Shown here piece by piece: positions 21,003-29,862 of a stretch of DNA of 64,000 bases. Numbering within the stretch: the first letter of the stretch is position 1; every line of letters begins with the position of its first letter. A model generated the notes under the pieces. It did not search any database and was not told the origin of the DNA. It saw nothing but the letters and a program-made list of their open reading frames with translations. The DNA comes from Bacteroidota bacterium (GTDB taxonomy: Bacteria; Bacteroidota; Bacteroidia; Bacteroidales; UBA12481), in contig JABHCC010000032.1 in NCBI GenBank assembly GCA_018669475.1, positions 70,058 to 134,057 on the forward strand, read 5' to 3'. Made by a program: the position numbers and the translations under genes.

Positions 21003-22051
21003 TAATTGTATATATTTCTTTCGTTGAGTGCTTTCCTGTAACGCCTGGCATTTCTCAGATGCTGTGTATAACTGGAGGCAAAAGAGTGATATCCTGAAAA
21101 GTCTTCTTTTGCACAGAAGTAGATATAGTTATGATTTTCATATTTCAGACAGGCATCAATAGCCTGAATTGAAGGTATTCTTATAGGTCCCGGAGGTAAG
21201 CCTTTGTGTTTGTATGTATTATAAGGAGAATCAACCTGCAGATGCTTGCGTAATACCCGACGTATTCCCGGATCGCCAACAGCAAATATGATGGTTGGGT
21301 CTGCTTGTAAACGAATTCCCTTCCTCAAACGATTCATATAAACCCCTGCAACACGAAACATTTCATCTTGTTTAAAGGTTTCTTCCTGAACAATTGCTGC
21401 CAATGTGATAATTTCACTTTTTGTCAGAGCAACCTTTTTTAGTTTTGCCAGACGGTCGGGGTTCCAGAAGCTTTGATATTCTCTATGCATTCGATTAATA
21501 AATCCGCGTGCATTTGTATTCCAAAAAAACCTGTATGTATTAGGCACAAACATCCCCATCCATGATTCGGGAGTGAAACCAAGAGAGTCTATTACCCTTG
21601 AATCCGTAAGAAGTGTAATAAGAGATGTTGAATCTGCCTCAATCTGAGCAGAGACCACCTCTGCCATATTTTCAAAGGTTCGCATTGTTTTAAAAATAAG
21701 TCCGACCTCTGATTGCTGACCAGAGCGAAGCAGGTTTACCAGTGAATCATTTGACATACTCTGAAAAACCTCATAACGGCCTGGTTTGATACTGGCAGGA
21801 AGCATTTTTCTCTTAGCCACCCAGTCGAAAGCTTTTATGTTCTTAAGCCAATTGAGAGAGTCCAGTTTATGGAGCAATCCCTCATAATCTGATCCTGTAG
21901 AGATATGCAAATAATCCTTTTCCTTGTCTAATCCGGTAAGAGCCGGTTTGTATATCCAGGAATATAATGTAATACCTACAAAAACCAGGGCAAGTGCCAG
22001 CACACTTCCTATCCCAATCAACCACCTGACTTTCATCTTCCCCACAGCCAT
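21002..22051 (-). CDS. mltG: Endolytic murein transglycosylase MltG
   Basis: MltG (YceG family) cleaves nascent glycan strands at the inner membrane and is thought to set strand length. The 349-residue protein has one N-terminal membrane segment (about residues 10-30), a LysM-like region, and the catalytic domain with the active-site Glu in AAIVQEETF, the ADPTIIFA segment and YNTYKHKGLPPGPI. It sits between the phosphohexomutase (one-base overlap) and the aminotransferase (12-base gap) in an apparent three-gene operon. Confidence 0.94.
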   Translation of the reverse strand: MAVGKMKVRWLIGIGSVLALALVFVGITLYSWIYKPALTGLDKEKDYLHISTGSDYEGLLHKLDSLNWLKNIKAFDWVAKRKMLPASIKPGRYEVFQSMSNDSLVNLLRSGQQSEVGLIFKTMRTFENMAEVVSAQIEADSTSLITLLTDSRVIDSLGFTPESWMGMFVPNTYRFFWNTNARGFINRMHREYQSFWNPDRLAKLKKVALTKSEIITLAAIVQEETFKQDEMFRVAGVYMNRLRKGIRLQADPTIIFAVGDPGIRRVLRKHLQVDSPYNTYKHKGLPPGPIRIPSIQAIDACLKYENHNYIYFCAKEDFSGYHSFASSYTQHLRNARRYRKALNERNIYN

Positions 22052-22063
22052 ACTATAAAATCT

Positions 22064-23257
22064 TTATTGTAATTTATCAAGGGCTTCCTGAATTCTTGTA
22101 AGACCTTCATCCAGAATATCAGTAGAAGTTGCGTATGAGAACCTAATAGTATCAGGGGCGCCAAATGCAGAGCCTCCGACTGTAGCAACATGTGCTTCGC
22201 TTAGCAAATACATTGCAATATCATTACAATCATTTATTACATTGGATCCGTTCGCCTTTCCATAAAAGGAAGAAACATCTGGCAAGACATAAAATGCTCC
22301 CTCGGGACATTGATTGATAATCCCCTCCATTGTTGCCAGACGCTTTATTACCAGATTACGTCTTTCGGCAAATACCCTTACCATGGCAGGGATAAAAGAC
22401 TGATCTCCCATAAGTGCTGCCAGTGCAGCCTTTTGTGCAATAGAACAGGCGCCAGAAGTATACTGTCCCTGTAGTTTCTGGCAGGCACGAACCAGCCACT
22501 CAGGTCCTGCCATAAAACCAATTCTCCAACCAGTCATGGCATAGCCTTTTGATACACCATTAATGATCACAACTTGTTCACGTATACCCTCAAATGATGC
22601 TATTGTCTCATGCTTACCAGTATAGTTGATATGCTCATAGATTTCATCCGAAATGACATACACATGAGGATTCTTTTTAAAAACCTCAGCCAGGTCAGCC
22701 AATTCTTCTTTTGAATATATTTGCCCCGTTGGGTTTGAGGGAGAACTAAAAATGAACGCTTTTGACCTGGGAGTTATAGCTGCTTCAAGTTGTTCTGGAG
22801 TAATTTTGAAATCCTGGCTGATGCCGGCATTGATATAAACAGCAGTTCCTTCAGCAAGTTTAACAATCTCAGGATAAGACACCCAATATGGAGCCGGAAT
22901 AATTACTTCATCACCCGGGTTTATCAGACTCATCATTACATTGGCGATAGACTGTTTCCCTCCATTAGATACTATTACCTCATCAACAGAATAGTTAAGC
23001 TGATTATCCCTACGCAATTTGGCACAAAATGCCTCACGTAAATCCAGAAATCCATGTACCGGTGGGTAATGAGTAAAATTATCATGAATAGCCTGGATAG
23101 CTGCCTGCTTTATGTGGTCAGGAGTGTCAAAATCCGGTTCTCCAATACTTAAATTAATTACATTAATTCCCTCCAGGATCATTTCCCGGCTTCTTTGATT
23201 CATTGCCAGAGTGGCCGATCTTGACAGAGAGTTTAAACGCTTAGAAACCTTCATCAT
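22064..23257 (-). CDS. PLP-dependent aminotransferase, aspartate aminotransferase-like
   Basis: The 397-residue fold-type I aminotransferase belongs to the class I/II (AAT I-gamma) group. Visible are NLSIGEPDFDTPDHI, the PLP-contacting NGGKQSIANV, SPSNPTGQIY, VISDEIYEHINY, and the Schiff-base lysine in NGVSKGYAMTGWRIG, followed by the substrate-carboxylate Arg in IRFSYATS. Enzymes of this group mostly use aspartate or related substrates with 2-oxoglutarate. It is probably the first gene of the operon with mltG and the phosphohexomutase. A nested inverted repeat lies in its upstream region. Confidence 0.92.
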   Translation of the reverse strand: MMKVSKRLNSLSRSATLAMNQRSREMILEGINVINLSIGEPDFDTPDHIKQAAIQAIHDNFTHYPPVHGFLDLREAFCAKLRRDNQLNYSVDEVIVSNGGKQSIANVMMSLINPGDEVIIPAPYWVSYPEIVKLAEGTAVYINAGISQDFKITPEQLEAAITPRSKAFIFSSPSNPTGQIYSKEELADLAEVFKKNPHVYVISDEIYEHINYTGKHETIASFEGIREQVVIINGVSKGYAMTGWRIGFMAGPEWLVRACQKLQGQYTSGACSIAQKAALAALMGDQSFIPAMVRVFAERRNLVIKRLATMEGIINQCPEGAFYVLPDVSSFYGKANGSNVINDCNDIAMYLLSEAHVATVGGSAFGAPDTIRFSYATSTDILDEGLTRIQEALDKLQ

Positions 23258-23280
23258 TTTATAGTACTTTTAAGAGCTCG

Positions 23281-23333
23281 TTTTCTTAAAAAAAGAAAGC
23301 TACTAAGGTAGCAATTCCTTTTTTTTAAGAAAA
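23281..23333. repeat. Nested inverted repeat in a divergent promoter region
   Basis: TTTTCTTAAAAAAA (23281-23294) is perfectly complementary to TTTTTTTAAGAAAA (23320-23333), and inside it GCTAC (23299-23303) pairs with GTAGC (23308-23312). The structure lies between the divergent aminotransferase and 23368-23889 genes, where a terminator is not expected. Confidence 0.75.
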
Positions 23334-23367
23334 TGATTTAACTTGTATAAATCGTATATTATTAAGC

Positions 23368-23889
23368 ATGGAAACAGTCTGGGAAATCGTAAAATTCGTC
23401 CTGCCATCAGCTCTTGTTTTGATAGCTGTATGGATACTTATTAATTATTTTCTTAAAACTCAAAACAGACAAAAGGAAATCGATCTGAAACTCGCCTCCC
23501 AACGCAAAACTATTCCTCTGCAATTGCAAGCTTATGAGAGACTTGCTGTTTTTTTAGAACGCATAAGTCTTGATATGTTATTAGTTCGTGAAACAAATCC
23601 ATCTCAATCCGCAAGAGATTTTCATCAGCACTTAGTAGAGACTATACGGAGTGAATTTGAGCATAATCTGAGTCAACAGATCTATATCAGCGATGAATCG
23701 TGGAAAGTAATCAGGATGGCAAAGGAAAATACTATCAAGATGATCAATGCTGCTCTTCAACAGGTTGATCATAATGGCCCTTCACTTGATCTCAGTAAGC
23801 AGATTCTTGATTTTCAGATAGAAGCAGGAGTTTCGCCAGCTCAAGCTGCCTTGACTTTTTTAAAAGCTGATGCTAAAAAGCTTTTATAG
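23368..23889 (+). CDS. Conserved membrane-anchored protein of Bacteroidota, function unknown
   Basis: The 173-residue protein has a single N-terminal membrane segment (about residues 7-28, VKFVLPSALVLIAVWILINY) and a soluble helical domain with AYERLAVFLERIS and conserved SDESWKVIRMAKE. Proteins of this architecture and length are widespread in Bacteroidota (a DUF family; I think DUF7935 but cannot confirm). It probably faces the cytoplasm. No function is known to me. It converges on the outer-membrane barrel gene at 23928. Confidence 0.75.
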   Translation: METVWEIVKFVLPSALVLIAVWILINYFLKTQNRQKEIDLKLASQRKTIPLQLQAYERLAVFLERISLDMLLVRETNPSQSARDFHQHLVETIRSEFEHNLSQQIYISDESWKVIRMAKENTIKMINAALQQVDHNGPSLDLSKQILDFQIEAGVSPAQAALTFLKADAKKLL

Positions 23890-23927
23890 AAAATGCCGGA
23901 TCGGTTTTAATCAGGATTGTATAAGGT

Positions 23928-24590
23928 TTACTCGATATCAATTATAACACCCATACTCATCACAAAACTTTTATTCTTTACAGGATTACTATGGCCAATT
24001 ACCATTGGATCGATGCTCAAATCTTTCAATCCATAATGATACTTAATATCCAGAAGCATACTCAGTCCTCTTCTGACAGGCGTTTCAAGACCACCACCAA
24101 TCAGTAAACCAAAATCATGCCTGGAAAGACCAGCTTGAATTGGCTCCCTGGTGACCAGTTCATCGAAACGTTTTCCTGTATAACTGGCATTTATCAGATA
24201 TCCGTAATACCCTCCAATCTGGGCGTAGAACTTGTTCGATCTTCCCAGGTTATACTTAAGAAACAGAGGAACTGTCACGTACCCCAGATTTGTTTTAACA
24301 TCATAAACTGAATCCTCAATCAAAGCTCCTGTAAGCTCATCCCATATCTCATAGGTGAATTTATTACCCTTCAGTTCGTACCCAAGCTCAAGCTGAACAA
24401 GGAAGTTTCTGGTGATATTGACATTTCCAAGAAGGCTAAAACTTGGAGTAATTCGCTCACTGGCGATACGTTCATCCTGAAACCCAGGAAAACTCAAACC
24501 CAGTTTACCTCCGTATGAAATATACTGAGCCTGTGTAAGGCCCCACCCAAAAAACAGTAATCCGGTTAGTAATAGTAATGATTTTTTCAT
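23928..24590 (-). CDS. PorT-like outer-membrane beta-barrel protein
   Basis: From the ATG at 24590 the protein is 220 residues with a signal peptide (MKKSLLLLTGLLFFGWGLTQ then AQ) and eight or so amphipathic strands with glycines and aromatics (YGGKLGLSFPGF, FLVQLELGYELKG, GLLIGGGLETPV, LLDIKYHYGLKDL), as in the porin-family/PorT small barrels of Bacteroidota. A longer frame reaches 24638, but its first part lies upstream of the predicted transcript start. An ATG at 24596 is an equally good start. The function is unknown. Confidence 0.85.
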   Translation of the reverse strand: MKKSLLLLTGLLFFGWGLTQAQYISYGGKLGLSFPGFQDERIASERITPSFSLLGNVNITRNFLVQLELGYELKGNKFTYEIWDELTGALIEDSVYDVKTNLGYVTVPLFLKYNLGRSNKFYAQIGGYYGYLINASYTGKRFDELVTREPIQAGLSRHDFGLLIGGGLETPVRRGLSMLLDIKYHYGLKDLSIDPMVIGHSNPVKNKSFVMSMGVIIDIE

Positions 24591-24608
24591 GATCATGATT
24601 TGGCTTAC

Positions 24609-24638
24609 CAAAATTAGAAAAGTTTTTTTCCCTGCCAA
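24609..24638 (-). promoter_or_regulatory. Promoter of the PorT-like gene
   Basis: On the minus strand, TTG (plus 24636-24638), a 19-base spacer and TAATTTTG (plus 24609-24616) match the Bacteroidota promoter. The distal element lies inside an inverted repeat (24629-24663). Confidence 0.7.
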
Positions 24639-24663
24639 GCCTTTTCTCAGGTCATGGCAGGGA
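24629..24663. repeat. Inverted repeat between htpG and the PorT-like gene
   Basis: TCCCTGCCA (24629-24637) and TGGCAGGGA (24655-24663) are perfectly complementary around a 17-base centre. It lies after the htpG stop but is followed by A-rich, not T-rich, sequence on the minus strand, and it covers the distal promoter element of the next gene. It may be a weak terminator or an operator. Confidence 0.6.
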
Positions 24664-24689
24664 AGAAATTGTAAATCGAAATTCCAGTG

Positions 24690-26753
24690 CTACTTCTTTT
24701 CCTGAAGTAACTCTATGCTTCGGTTTACAAAAGTACTTAACGATTCACCGGTCAGCATATTGTTTGCCAGCAGAGCAAGATCAATCATTTGTCTTACCAC
24801 TTTGTTATCTTTTCCAAAACCTGACAGAATATCACCACGCTCCTTTTCTAAATCAGCTATTTTCTTGTTCAGATCTTCCAGTTTATCTTTTTCTTCCTGT
24901 GGTACTTCCTCATCCTTTTTCCCGTCCTTCAGTTTCTCTAAACTACTGATATCTTCTTTTAGGGGCTTAATTTTTTCATCAACACCAACTAATTCTGTAC
25001 CAACAGCCTTATCGACATTACTTGCCAACTCTATTACAAGAGGATGGTTTGCATTTACAACCAAATTATAGCTGTCAGGCATACCTCCGAACATATCCGG
25101 ACCTGAAGAAAATTGTTGCATTTCTTTCATCCGCCTCATAAACTCAGCCTGTGTTATCACCATAGGTTTGTCAGTCTCACTCATTGCTTCAAATTGAACA
25201 ATGTAGCTTTCTGACGGAACCTGACTTTTTATCACCGGGCTTAATTGTAGTTTTTGATCCGCAGTAAGTTTCTCTTCTATTGTCTCCTCCTTAGGGATAA
25301 GTTTCTCTATTACATCTGAATCAACTCTGACAAATCGTGACTTCTCAAGTTTTTGTTCGAGGTGATTTAAATAATGGAGATCATACTGCCCATCCATAAT
25401 CAAAACGTCATACCCTTTGTTAGTAGCCGCCTCAATAAAACTATACTCTTCATCAACTGAGTTTGCGTACAGGTAAACCAAATTACCATCCTTGTCAGTT
25501 TGCTGTTCCTTTATAACCTTCTTATACTCATCATAGGTAAAATACTTGCTGTCTTTATTCTTCAGGAGGGCAAAATCTTTGGCTTTATCCCAAAACTTAT
25601 CCTCTGTCATCATACCATAGTTGATGAATAACTTCAGGTCATCCCACTTTTGTTCAAATTGCTCACGATCATTCTTGAACAAATCTTTGAGCCTGTCAGC
25701 CACTTTCTTAGTTATATGCGATGAGATCTTTTTTACATTCTGGTCACTTTGCAAATAACTCCGGCTTACATTAAGAGGAATATCAGGTGAGTCCATAACC
25801 CCATGCAAAAGAGTCAGAAAATCAGGAACAATCCCTTCAACTGAATCAGTTACAAAAACCTGATTGGAGTATAACTGGATTTTATTTTTTTGAACCTCAT
25901 AGTTGTTTCGGATTTTGGGGAAATACAGAATACCTGTGAGATTAAAAGGATAGTCCACATTAAGGTGAATATTAAACAGTGGATCCTCACTCATTGGATA
26001 CAGCTCCTTATAAAAAGCAGTATAATCTTCCTCCTTCAGGTCAGCTGGTTTTTTTGTCCAGGCTGGCTCGGTATTGTTGATGACTTTATCCTTATCGGTA
26101 TCAACGTGCTTATTGTCTTTCCACTCTTGTTCTTTTCCGAATACAATTGGAATAGGCAGAAATCTGGAATATTTAGTCAGCAATTCGTTGATTTTGCTCT
26201 CCTCAGCGAATTCTTGAGAATCCTTATCCAGGTGCAGAATGATATCCGTTCCCCTGGCTTTCTCATCGATATCCTCAATAGTATATTGTGGATCACCTTT
26301 ACAAGTCCATTTGATAGCTTTACCCCGCTTGTATGACTTAGTTATTATTTCAACCTTGTCAGATACCATAAAAGAAGAATAGAAACCTAAACCAAAATGA
26401 CCAATAATGGCATTGGCCTCCTTCTTATACTTTTTCATGAACTCTTCAGCTCCTGAAAAAGCAATCTGGTTGATAAACTTCTCAATTTCTTTGGCAGTCA
26501 TTCCAATACCACTGTCAGAAACGGTTAGTGTTTTCTTTTTCTTATCAATACTAATGCGGATGCTCAGATCACCTAAATCTCCGGTATAATCACCAACTGA
26601 AGCCAGGGTTTTCAGTTTTTGTGTGGCGTCTACAGCATTTGATATCAATTCTCTGAGAAAAATCTCATGATCAGAATACAAGAACTTCTTGATAATTGGA
26701 AAAATGTTCTCTGATGTAACATTTATTGAACCTTGTTGCTTTTGGCTATCCAT
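24690..26753 (-). CDS. htpG: Chaperone HtpG (Hsp90)
   Basis: The 687-residue bacterial Hsp90 shows the N-terminal GHKL ATPase (ELISNAVDATQKL, VSDSGIGMT, GHFGLGFYSSFMVSD), the middle domain with VNVSRSYLQ-like segment PLNVSRSYLQ, and a C-terminal dimerisation domain. A charged insertion near residues 590-640 is rich in Lys and Glu (SLEKLKDGKKDEEVPQEEK). The length is close to other Bacteroidota HtpG. It folds client proteins in the cytoplasm under stress. The immediate upstream region contains a terminator for the preceding gene, so htpG has its own transcript, but I could not identify its promoter. Confidence 0.97.
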   Translation of the reverse strand: MDSQKQQGSINVTSENIFPIIKKFLYSDHEIFLRELISNAVDATQKLKTLASVGDYTGDLGDLSIRISIDKKKKTLTVSDSGIGMTAKEIEKFINQIAFSGAEEFMKKYKKEANAIIGHFGLGFYSSFMVSDKVEIITKSYKRGKAIKWTCKGDPQYTIEDIDEKARGTDIILHLDKDSQEFAEESKINELLTKYSRFLPIPIVFGKEQEWKDNKHVDTDKDKVINNTEPAWTKKPADLKEEDYTAFYKELYPMSEDPLFNIHLNVDYPFNLTGILYFPKIRNNYEVQKNKIQLYSNQVFVTDSVEGIVPDFLTLLHGVMDSPDIPLNVSRSYLQSDQNVKKISSHITKKVADRLKDLFKNDREQFEQKWDDLKLFINYGMMTEDKFWDKAKDFALLKNKDSKYFTYDEYKKVIKEQQTDKDGNLVYLYANSVDEEYSFIEAATNKGYDVLIMDGQYDLHYLNHLEQKLEKSRFVRVDSDVIEKLIPKEETIEEKLTADQKLQLSPVIKSQVPSESYIVQFEAMSETDKPMVITQAEFMRRMKEMQQFSSGPDMFGGMPDSYNLVVNANHPLVIELASNVDKAVGTELVGVDEKIKPLKEDISSLEKLKDGKKDEEVPQEEKDKLEDLNKKIADLEKERGDILSGFGKDNKVVRQMIDLALLANNMLTGESLSTFVNRSIELLQEKK

Positions 26754-26806
26754 TGTTGAATCTATTATTATTTTGATTTGCTTTTTTCAAAGCTCATGCC
26801 AAATAG

Positions 26807-26835
26807 AAAAGGGCTGACAATTAGACAGCCCTTTT
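26807..26835 (-). terminator. Intrinsic terminator downstream of the 26857-27717 gene
   Basis: AAAAGGGCTG (26807-26816) and CAGCCCTTTT (26826-26835) form a perfect ten-bp stem with a nine-base loop. On the minus strand it lies just after the stop of the membrane-protein gene. Confidence 0.8.
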
Positions 26836-26856
26836 GTAAGATCTATTATAGTCTCC

Positions 26857-27717
26857 CTATCCCTGTGTAATCTCGCCAGTAGCAATATCCAGTTCGCTAC
26901 CGAACAAGCTATGCGGTATTGAGAATATCACCAATGTCATAACGGCTGCAAGAATAACCAAACCAGGCCTTGACTTCTTACGATTAGCAAAGAAGGCCAG
27001 CACCCAGAAAACAAAGGCAAATAGTGTTTTGTTATCTGTCAAATCCCATCCAAAAGGAATACCGGTCCACCAGTCGCCAAACGCATGCCATTGCACCCAG
27101 GGCCCGAAAAGGAATCCGCCTAATAGAAGAATCCAGAAAGTCCATTTTGTTAATCTTTTAAATCTGTCAATCTTAAAAATAGCATAAAATCCTGCCACTG
27201 TGGCCAGCAACATGGTTAAAAACATCAGAATGATGTGTGGGATGAGTACTCCTGCAGGCACATCATCCTTAAAACGAATAACGACAGGCTGATCTTTGGC
27301 TATTTCAACTGTTTCACCATATCCGCTTATCTCAATGAAATACTCCAGTTTTCCTGCCGGAGGTTGCACTGGCAGATATGCAACAAGAGCTGTTTCATCA
27401 GTATAACCCATCACTTTAGTCATAAACCATCCATGGTATTTTATCTCCTTCATTTCAAAGTCCATGATGGTCCATTCCTCGTTCGCTTTGAATTTCTTAT
27501 AATGCATTTTTGCTGTTACCTCAGCATCTTTCATAGGTAACTTTATTCTTGCATTTCGCGGTCCGCTGGTTCTGATTAATTCAATTTCCCAGGTACTGTC
27601 GCTCAGAGTGACCATTTCTTCTCTTTCGTAAGTTGGTCCTGTAGTTCTCTGATAAATTGCTGCAGCAACAGTAATAACTATAGCTGCAATCCAGATTAAA
27701 GATTTTTTAAGCTTCAT
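26857..27717 (-). CDS. Conserved integral membrane protein, function unknown
   Basis: The 286-residue protein has an N-terminal membrane segment (about 6-22), an extracytoplasmic domain of about 130 residues with Ig-like beta character (ending in VIRFKDDVPAG), then four more predicted membrane segments (about 155-180, 190-210, 228-245, 255-270). I recognise it as a type of protein seen in Bacteroidota genomes but know of no function. It starts five bases after the M28 peptidase gene on the same strand, so the two are co-transcribed. The terminator at 26807-26835 ends the unit. Confidence 0.75.
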   Translation of the reverse strand: MKLKKSLIWIAAIVITVAAAIYQRTTGPTYEREEMVTLSDSTWEIELIRTSGPRNARIKLPMKDAEVTAKMHYKKFKANEEWTIMDFEMKEIKYHGWFMTKVMGYTDETALVAYLPVQPPAGKLEYFIEISGYGETVEIAKDQPVVIRFKDDVPAGVLIPHIILMFLTMLLATVAGFYAIFKIDRFKRLTKWTFWILLLGGFLFGPWVQWHAFGDWWTGIPFGWDLTDNKTLFAFVFWVLAFFANRKKSRPGLVILAAVMTLVIFSIPHSLFGSELDIATGEITQG

Positions 27718-27721
27718 AAGA

Positions 27722-29476
27722 TTATAATTGTACTAATAAAATTTCAGTTTTTTCATTTCTAACAACCTCTACTACAACTGTCTGCCCTTCTTCAAGAGTC
27801 TGAAGACGGGTCATATAGTCATAAATATTGGCAACCGGTAAGCTATTCATCTTCACAATGCGATCTCCCTTAAGTATACCTGCAAGTTGGGCAGGACGGC
27901 CAGGAGTAGTAAATTCTATCCTCAAACCTTTGTTATCATTAGTGGTAACATCAGGCATAATTCCAAGAGTTACTTTATATTTAGTACGAGCTGCCTGTTG
28001 TTTTGGACCAGCTACCTGATAAGTTATCTCCATATCTGAAGCCAGGTCAAGAACTATGTCATGTATTATTGATGTTACAGCAATGATTCCCTCATAGTTG
28101 ATTTTCTCAACATTGTCATCTGGCGTATGGTAATCAATATGAGCACCCGTACTAAAATAAAGAACAGGAATATCGGCTCCATAGAAGGAAGCATGATCTG
28201 ATGGACCATAACCTTCGGGAGAACTTGAAATTTGAATTCCATTTGTTTGCACAGAAGATATTAAACTGTCAAATTGAAGTGCCGAGCCTGTTCCTCCTGC
28301 TCCTATCTTATTGTCCTCTTTCAATCGACCTACCATATCCAGATTGATCATGGTTTTTACCTTCTCAAGCGGAAATAATGGATTATTAACATAATATTTT
28401 GAACCCAGCAGACCCATTTCCTCACCGGCAAAAGCAATAAATAGTATTGAACAATCCAGAAGATCACTTTGAGAGGCCAGTTCTCCGGCCATTTCAATAA
28501 TTGCAGCAACTCCTGAAGCATTGTCATCTGCACCATAATGGGTTGCAACGGTATCAGGAACTCTGGATCCAGACCCTGCCCCACCCATTCCAAGATGATC
28601 GTAGTGAGCACCAATTACCAATAATGGTCCATCCTTACCGTTTTTACCATTAAGTAAACCAAGAACATTATGCGTATGGGCTATTTTTGAAACAACATCT
28701 GTTTCAATACTGACTGTCGAGGACAAAGCAAAACCATTTGAGCTACCTGATGAAAAGGCAGATTCTAATTTATTAACAGTTTGTCCACTTCCTTCTAAAA
28801 AATCATTAACCACCTGCTGCTTAACCCGAATAACCGGCAGACCGGCAGATGGCTCCTTCCTATTAGTGAATAATAGCTCATCATCAGGATCGAAGGCCTC
28901 TCCGGCAACAAGAATTACTCCAATAGCCCCACGGTCTTTAGCTGAAAGGATCTTGCTGCGGTGAGAAATACTTCCACTGAAATAATCCTCCTCACCTTCT
29001 TTAACAGTTGGGCCGCCTTCAAGCAATATGACAATCTTACCACTTACATCCAAACCGGTATAATTGTCAAATTTGAAATCACGGTGATCAACCACTATTC
29101 CATATCCGGCAAAAACCATTTGAGCCTCAATTTTACTATTGTGAGTAAATGACAAGGGAATAAACTCTTCCCCAATCTTGTAGGTTTGTCTCCCATGCAT
29201 CAACATGTTATTCTCACCCAGCTCAACTTCCACCACAATATCTATGTACTGATAACCATTGTCAGCTAATAATTCAAGACCATAACTCTCAAAAGCATCC
29301 CTGATATAAGCTCCGGCCAGGCTGTCTCCTTCAGTACCAGGATAGCGACCTGCTAAATCATCTGAGGCCAGATACATAATATGTTTCTCCAATTCCTCCG
29401 TGGTAATAGCGTGATCTACAGCTTGTTGGCAAGCAGCCAAACCTATCAACAATAAAACGATAAAAAATCTATTCAT
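27722..29476 (-). CDS. M28-family zinc aminopeptidase lipoprotein with PA and PDZ domains
   Basis: The 584-residue protein has a lipoprotein signal (LLIGLAAC, Cys near residue 16), a PA domain insert, and an M28 catalytic domain with zinc and catalytic residues in GAHYDHLG, GADDNASGVAA, FAGEEMGLLGS, NLDMVGR and YHTPDDN. A C-terminal PDZ domain carries GRPAQLAGILKGDRIVKMN. It is probably anchored in the outer or inner membrane and removes N-terminal residues from periplasmic peptides. It is the first gene of a two-gene operon. TATTTTTG on the minus strand (plus 29513-29520) is a plausible -7 box. Confidence 0.92.
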   Translation of the reverse strand: MNRFFIVLLLIGLAACQQAVDHAITTEELEKHIMYLASDDLAGRYPGTEGDSLAGAYIRDAFESYGLELLADNGYQYIDIVVEVELGENNMLMHGRQTYKIGEEFIPLSFTHNSKIEAQMVFAGYGIVVDHRDFKFDNYTGLDVSGKIVILLEGGPTVKEGEEDYFSGSISHRSKILSAKDRGAIGVILVAGEAFDPDDELLFTNRKEPSAGLPVIRVKQQVVNDFLEGSGQTVNKLESAFSSGSSNGFALSSTVSIETDVVSKIAHTHNVLGLLNGKNGKDGPLLVIGAHYDHLGMGGAGSGSRVPDTVATHYGADDNASGVAAIIEMAGELASQSDLLDCSILFIAFAGEEMGLLGSKYYVNNPLFPLEKVKTMINLDMVGRLKEDNKIGAGGTGSALQFDSLISSVQTNGIQISSSPEGYGPSDHASFYGADIPVLYFSTGAHIDYHTPDDNVEKINYEGIIAVTSIIHDIVLDLASDMEITYQVAGPKQQAARTKYKVTLGIMPDVTTNDNKGLRIEFTTPGRPAQLAGILKGDRIVKMNSLPVANIYDYMTRLQTLEEGQTVVVEVVRNEKTEILLVQL

Positions 29477-29586
29477 GTTTGTTTCCTATGTTACAATTTC
29501 AAATAATTGCGTCAAAAATAGTCTTTTCTACAGGATGGTTTATACAAATATGATAATAATCAATGTCAACTCTGATAAAAGTCCTG

Positions 29587-29740
29587 TTTTCAGTATCACA
29601 CTTGCCCCTATATTTGTGGTGTTACTACACAAACAGTGATGTAATAATAAGTCTTTGCCTGATCCGTTCAGGATCATTCATAGCTTAGGTTTTAGGTTAG
29701 GTAAAAAATCCGGATTTTCGAATCCGGATTTTTTTTAATT
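29587..29740 (+). ncRNA. Candidate pheT leader or small RNA between a promoter and a terminator
   Basis: TTTT (29587-29590), an 18-base spacer and TATATTTG (29609-29616) form a near-consensus promoter. About 90 bases later there is a very strong terminator (29703-29736). In between, TGATCC and GGATCA can form a small hairpin around 29660-29675. No tRNA or known RNA family is recognisable, and no leader peptide rich in Phe is seen. Either this is a small RNA of about 115 bases or it is an attenuator ahead of pheT, which begins 127 bases after the terminator. Transcription has not been shown. Confidence 0.45.
29703..29736 (+). terminator. Strong intrinsic terminator upstream of pheT
   Basis: AAAAAATCCGGATT (29703-29716) pairs perfectly with AATCCGGATTTTTT (29721-29734) around a TTCG tetraloop, a 14-bp stem with a terminal T-run on the plus strand. 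No annotated plus-strand gene precedes it, since the upstream peptidase gene is on the minus strand. Confidence 0.85.
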
Positions 29741-29761
29741 TTGAGTCTCAAATTCAAGACA

Positions 29762-29861
29762 GATGACCAAGCATGACAAAAGGAAAAATACTTTAACACA
29801 CACGCGGATGATTGTTTTTGTTGTGCGAGCTCCATCCGACAAATAAAATAAAATATAAACG
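29762..29861 (+). repeat. 100-base start-codon element, copy at pheT
   Basis: The unit runs from GATGACC to the base before GATGAA, and the final CGGATGAA carries the pheT ATG at 29863. GCATGACAAAA (29771-29781) can pair with TTTTGTTGTGC (29816-29826) over 11 bp including two G-U pairs. CATCCG (29833-29838) can pair with CGGATG at the start codon (29860-29865) or with the identical CGGATG at 29805-29810. Near-identical units lie at 46132-46231 (minus) and 62472-62670. Confidence 0.9.
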
Positions 29862-29862
29862 G

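Noticed and set aside
29703-29736. A tRNA T-arm, suggested by TTCGAATCC
   Set aside because: The bases belong to a perfect 14-bp terminator hairpin; no acceptor, D or anticodon arms can be found.
29812-29862. A 17-residue N-terminal extension of PheT (MFLLCELHP...)
   Set aside because: The same peptide appears upstream of flavodoxin because both lie in the repeated element; PheT homologues begin at MNISYNWL.
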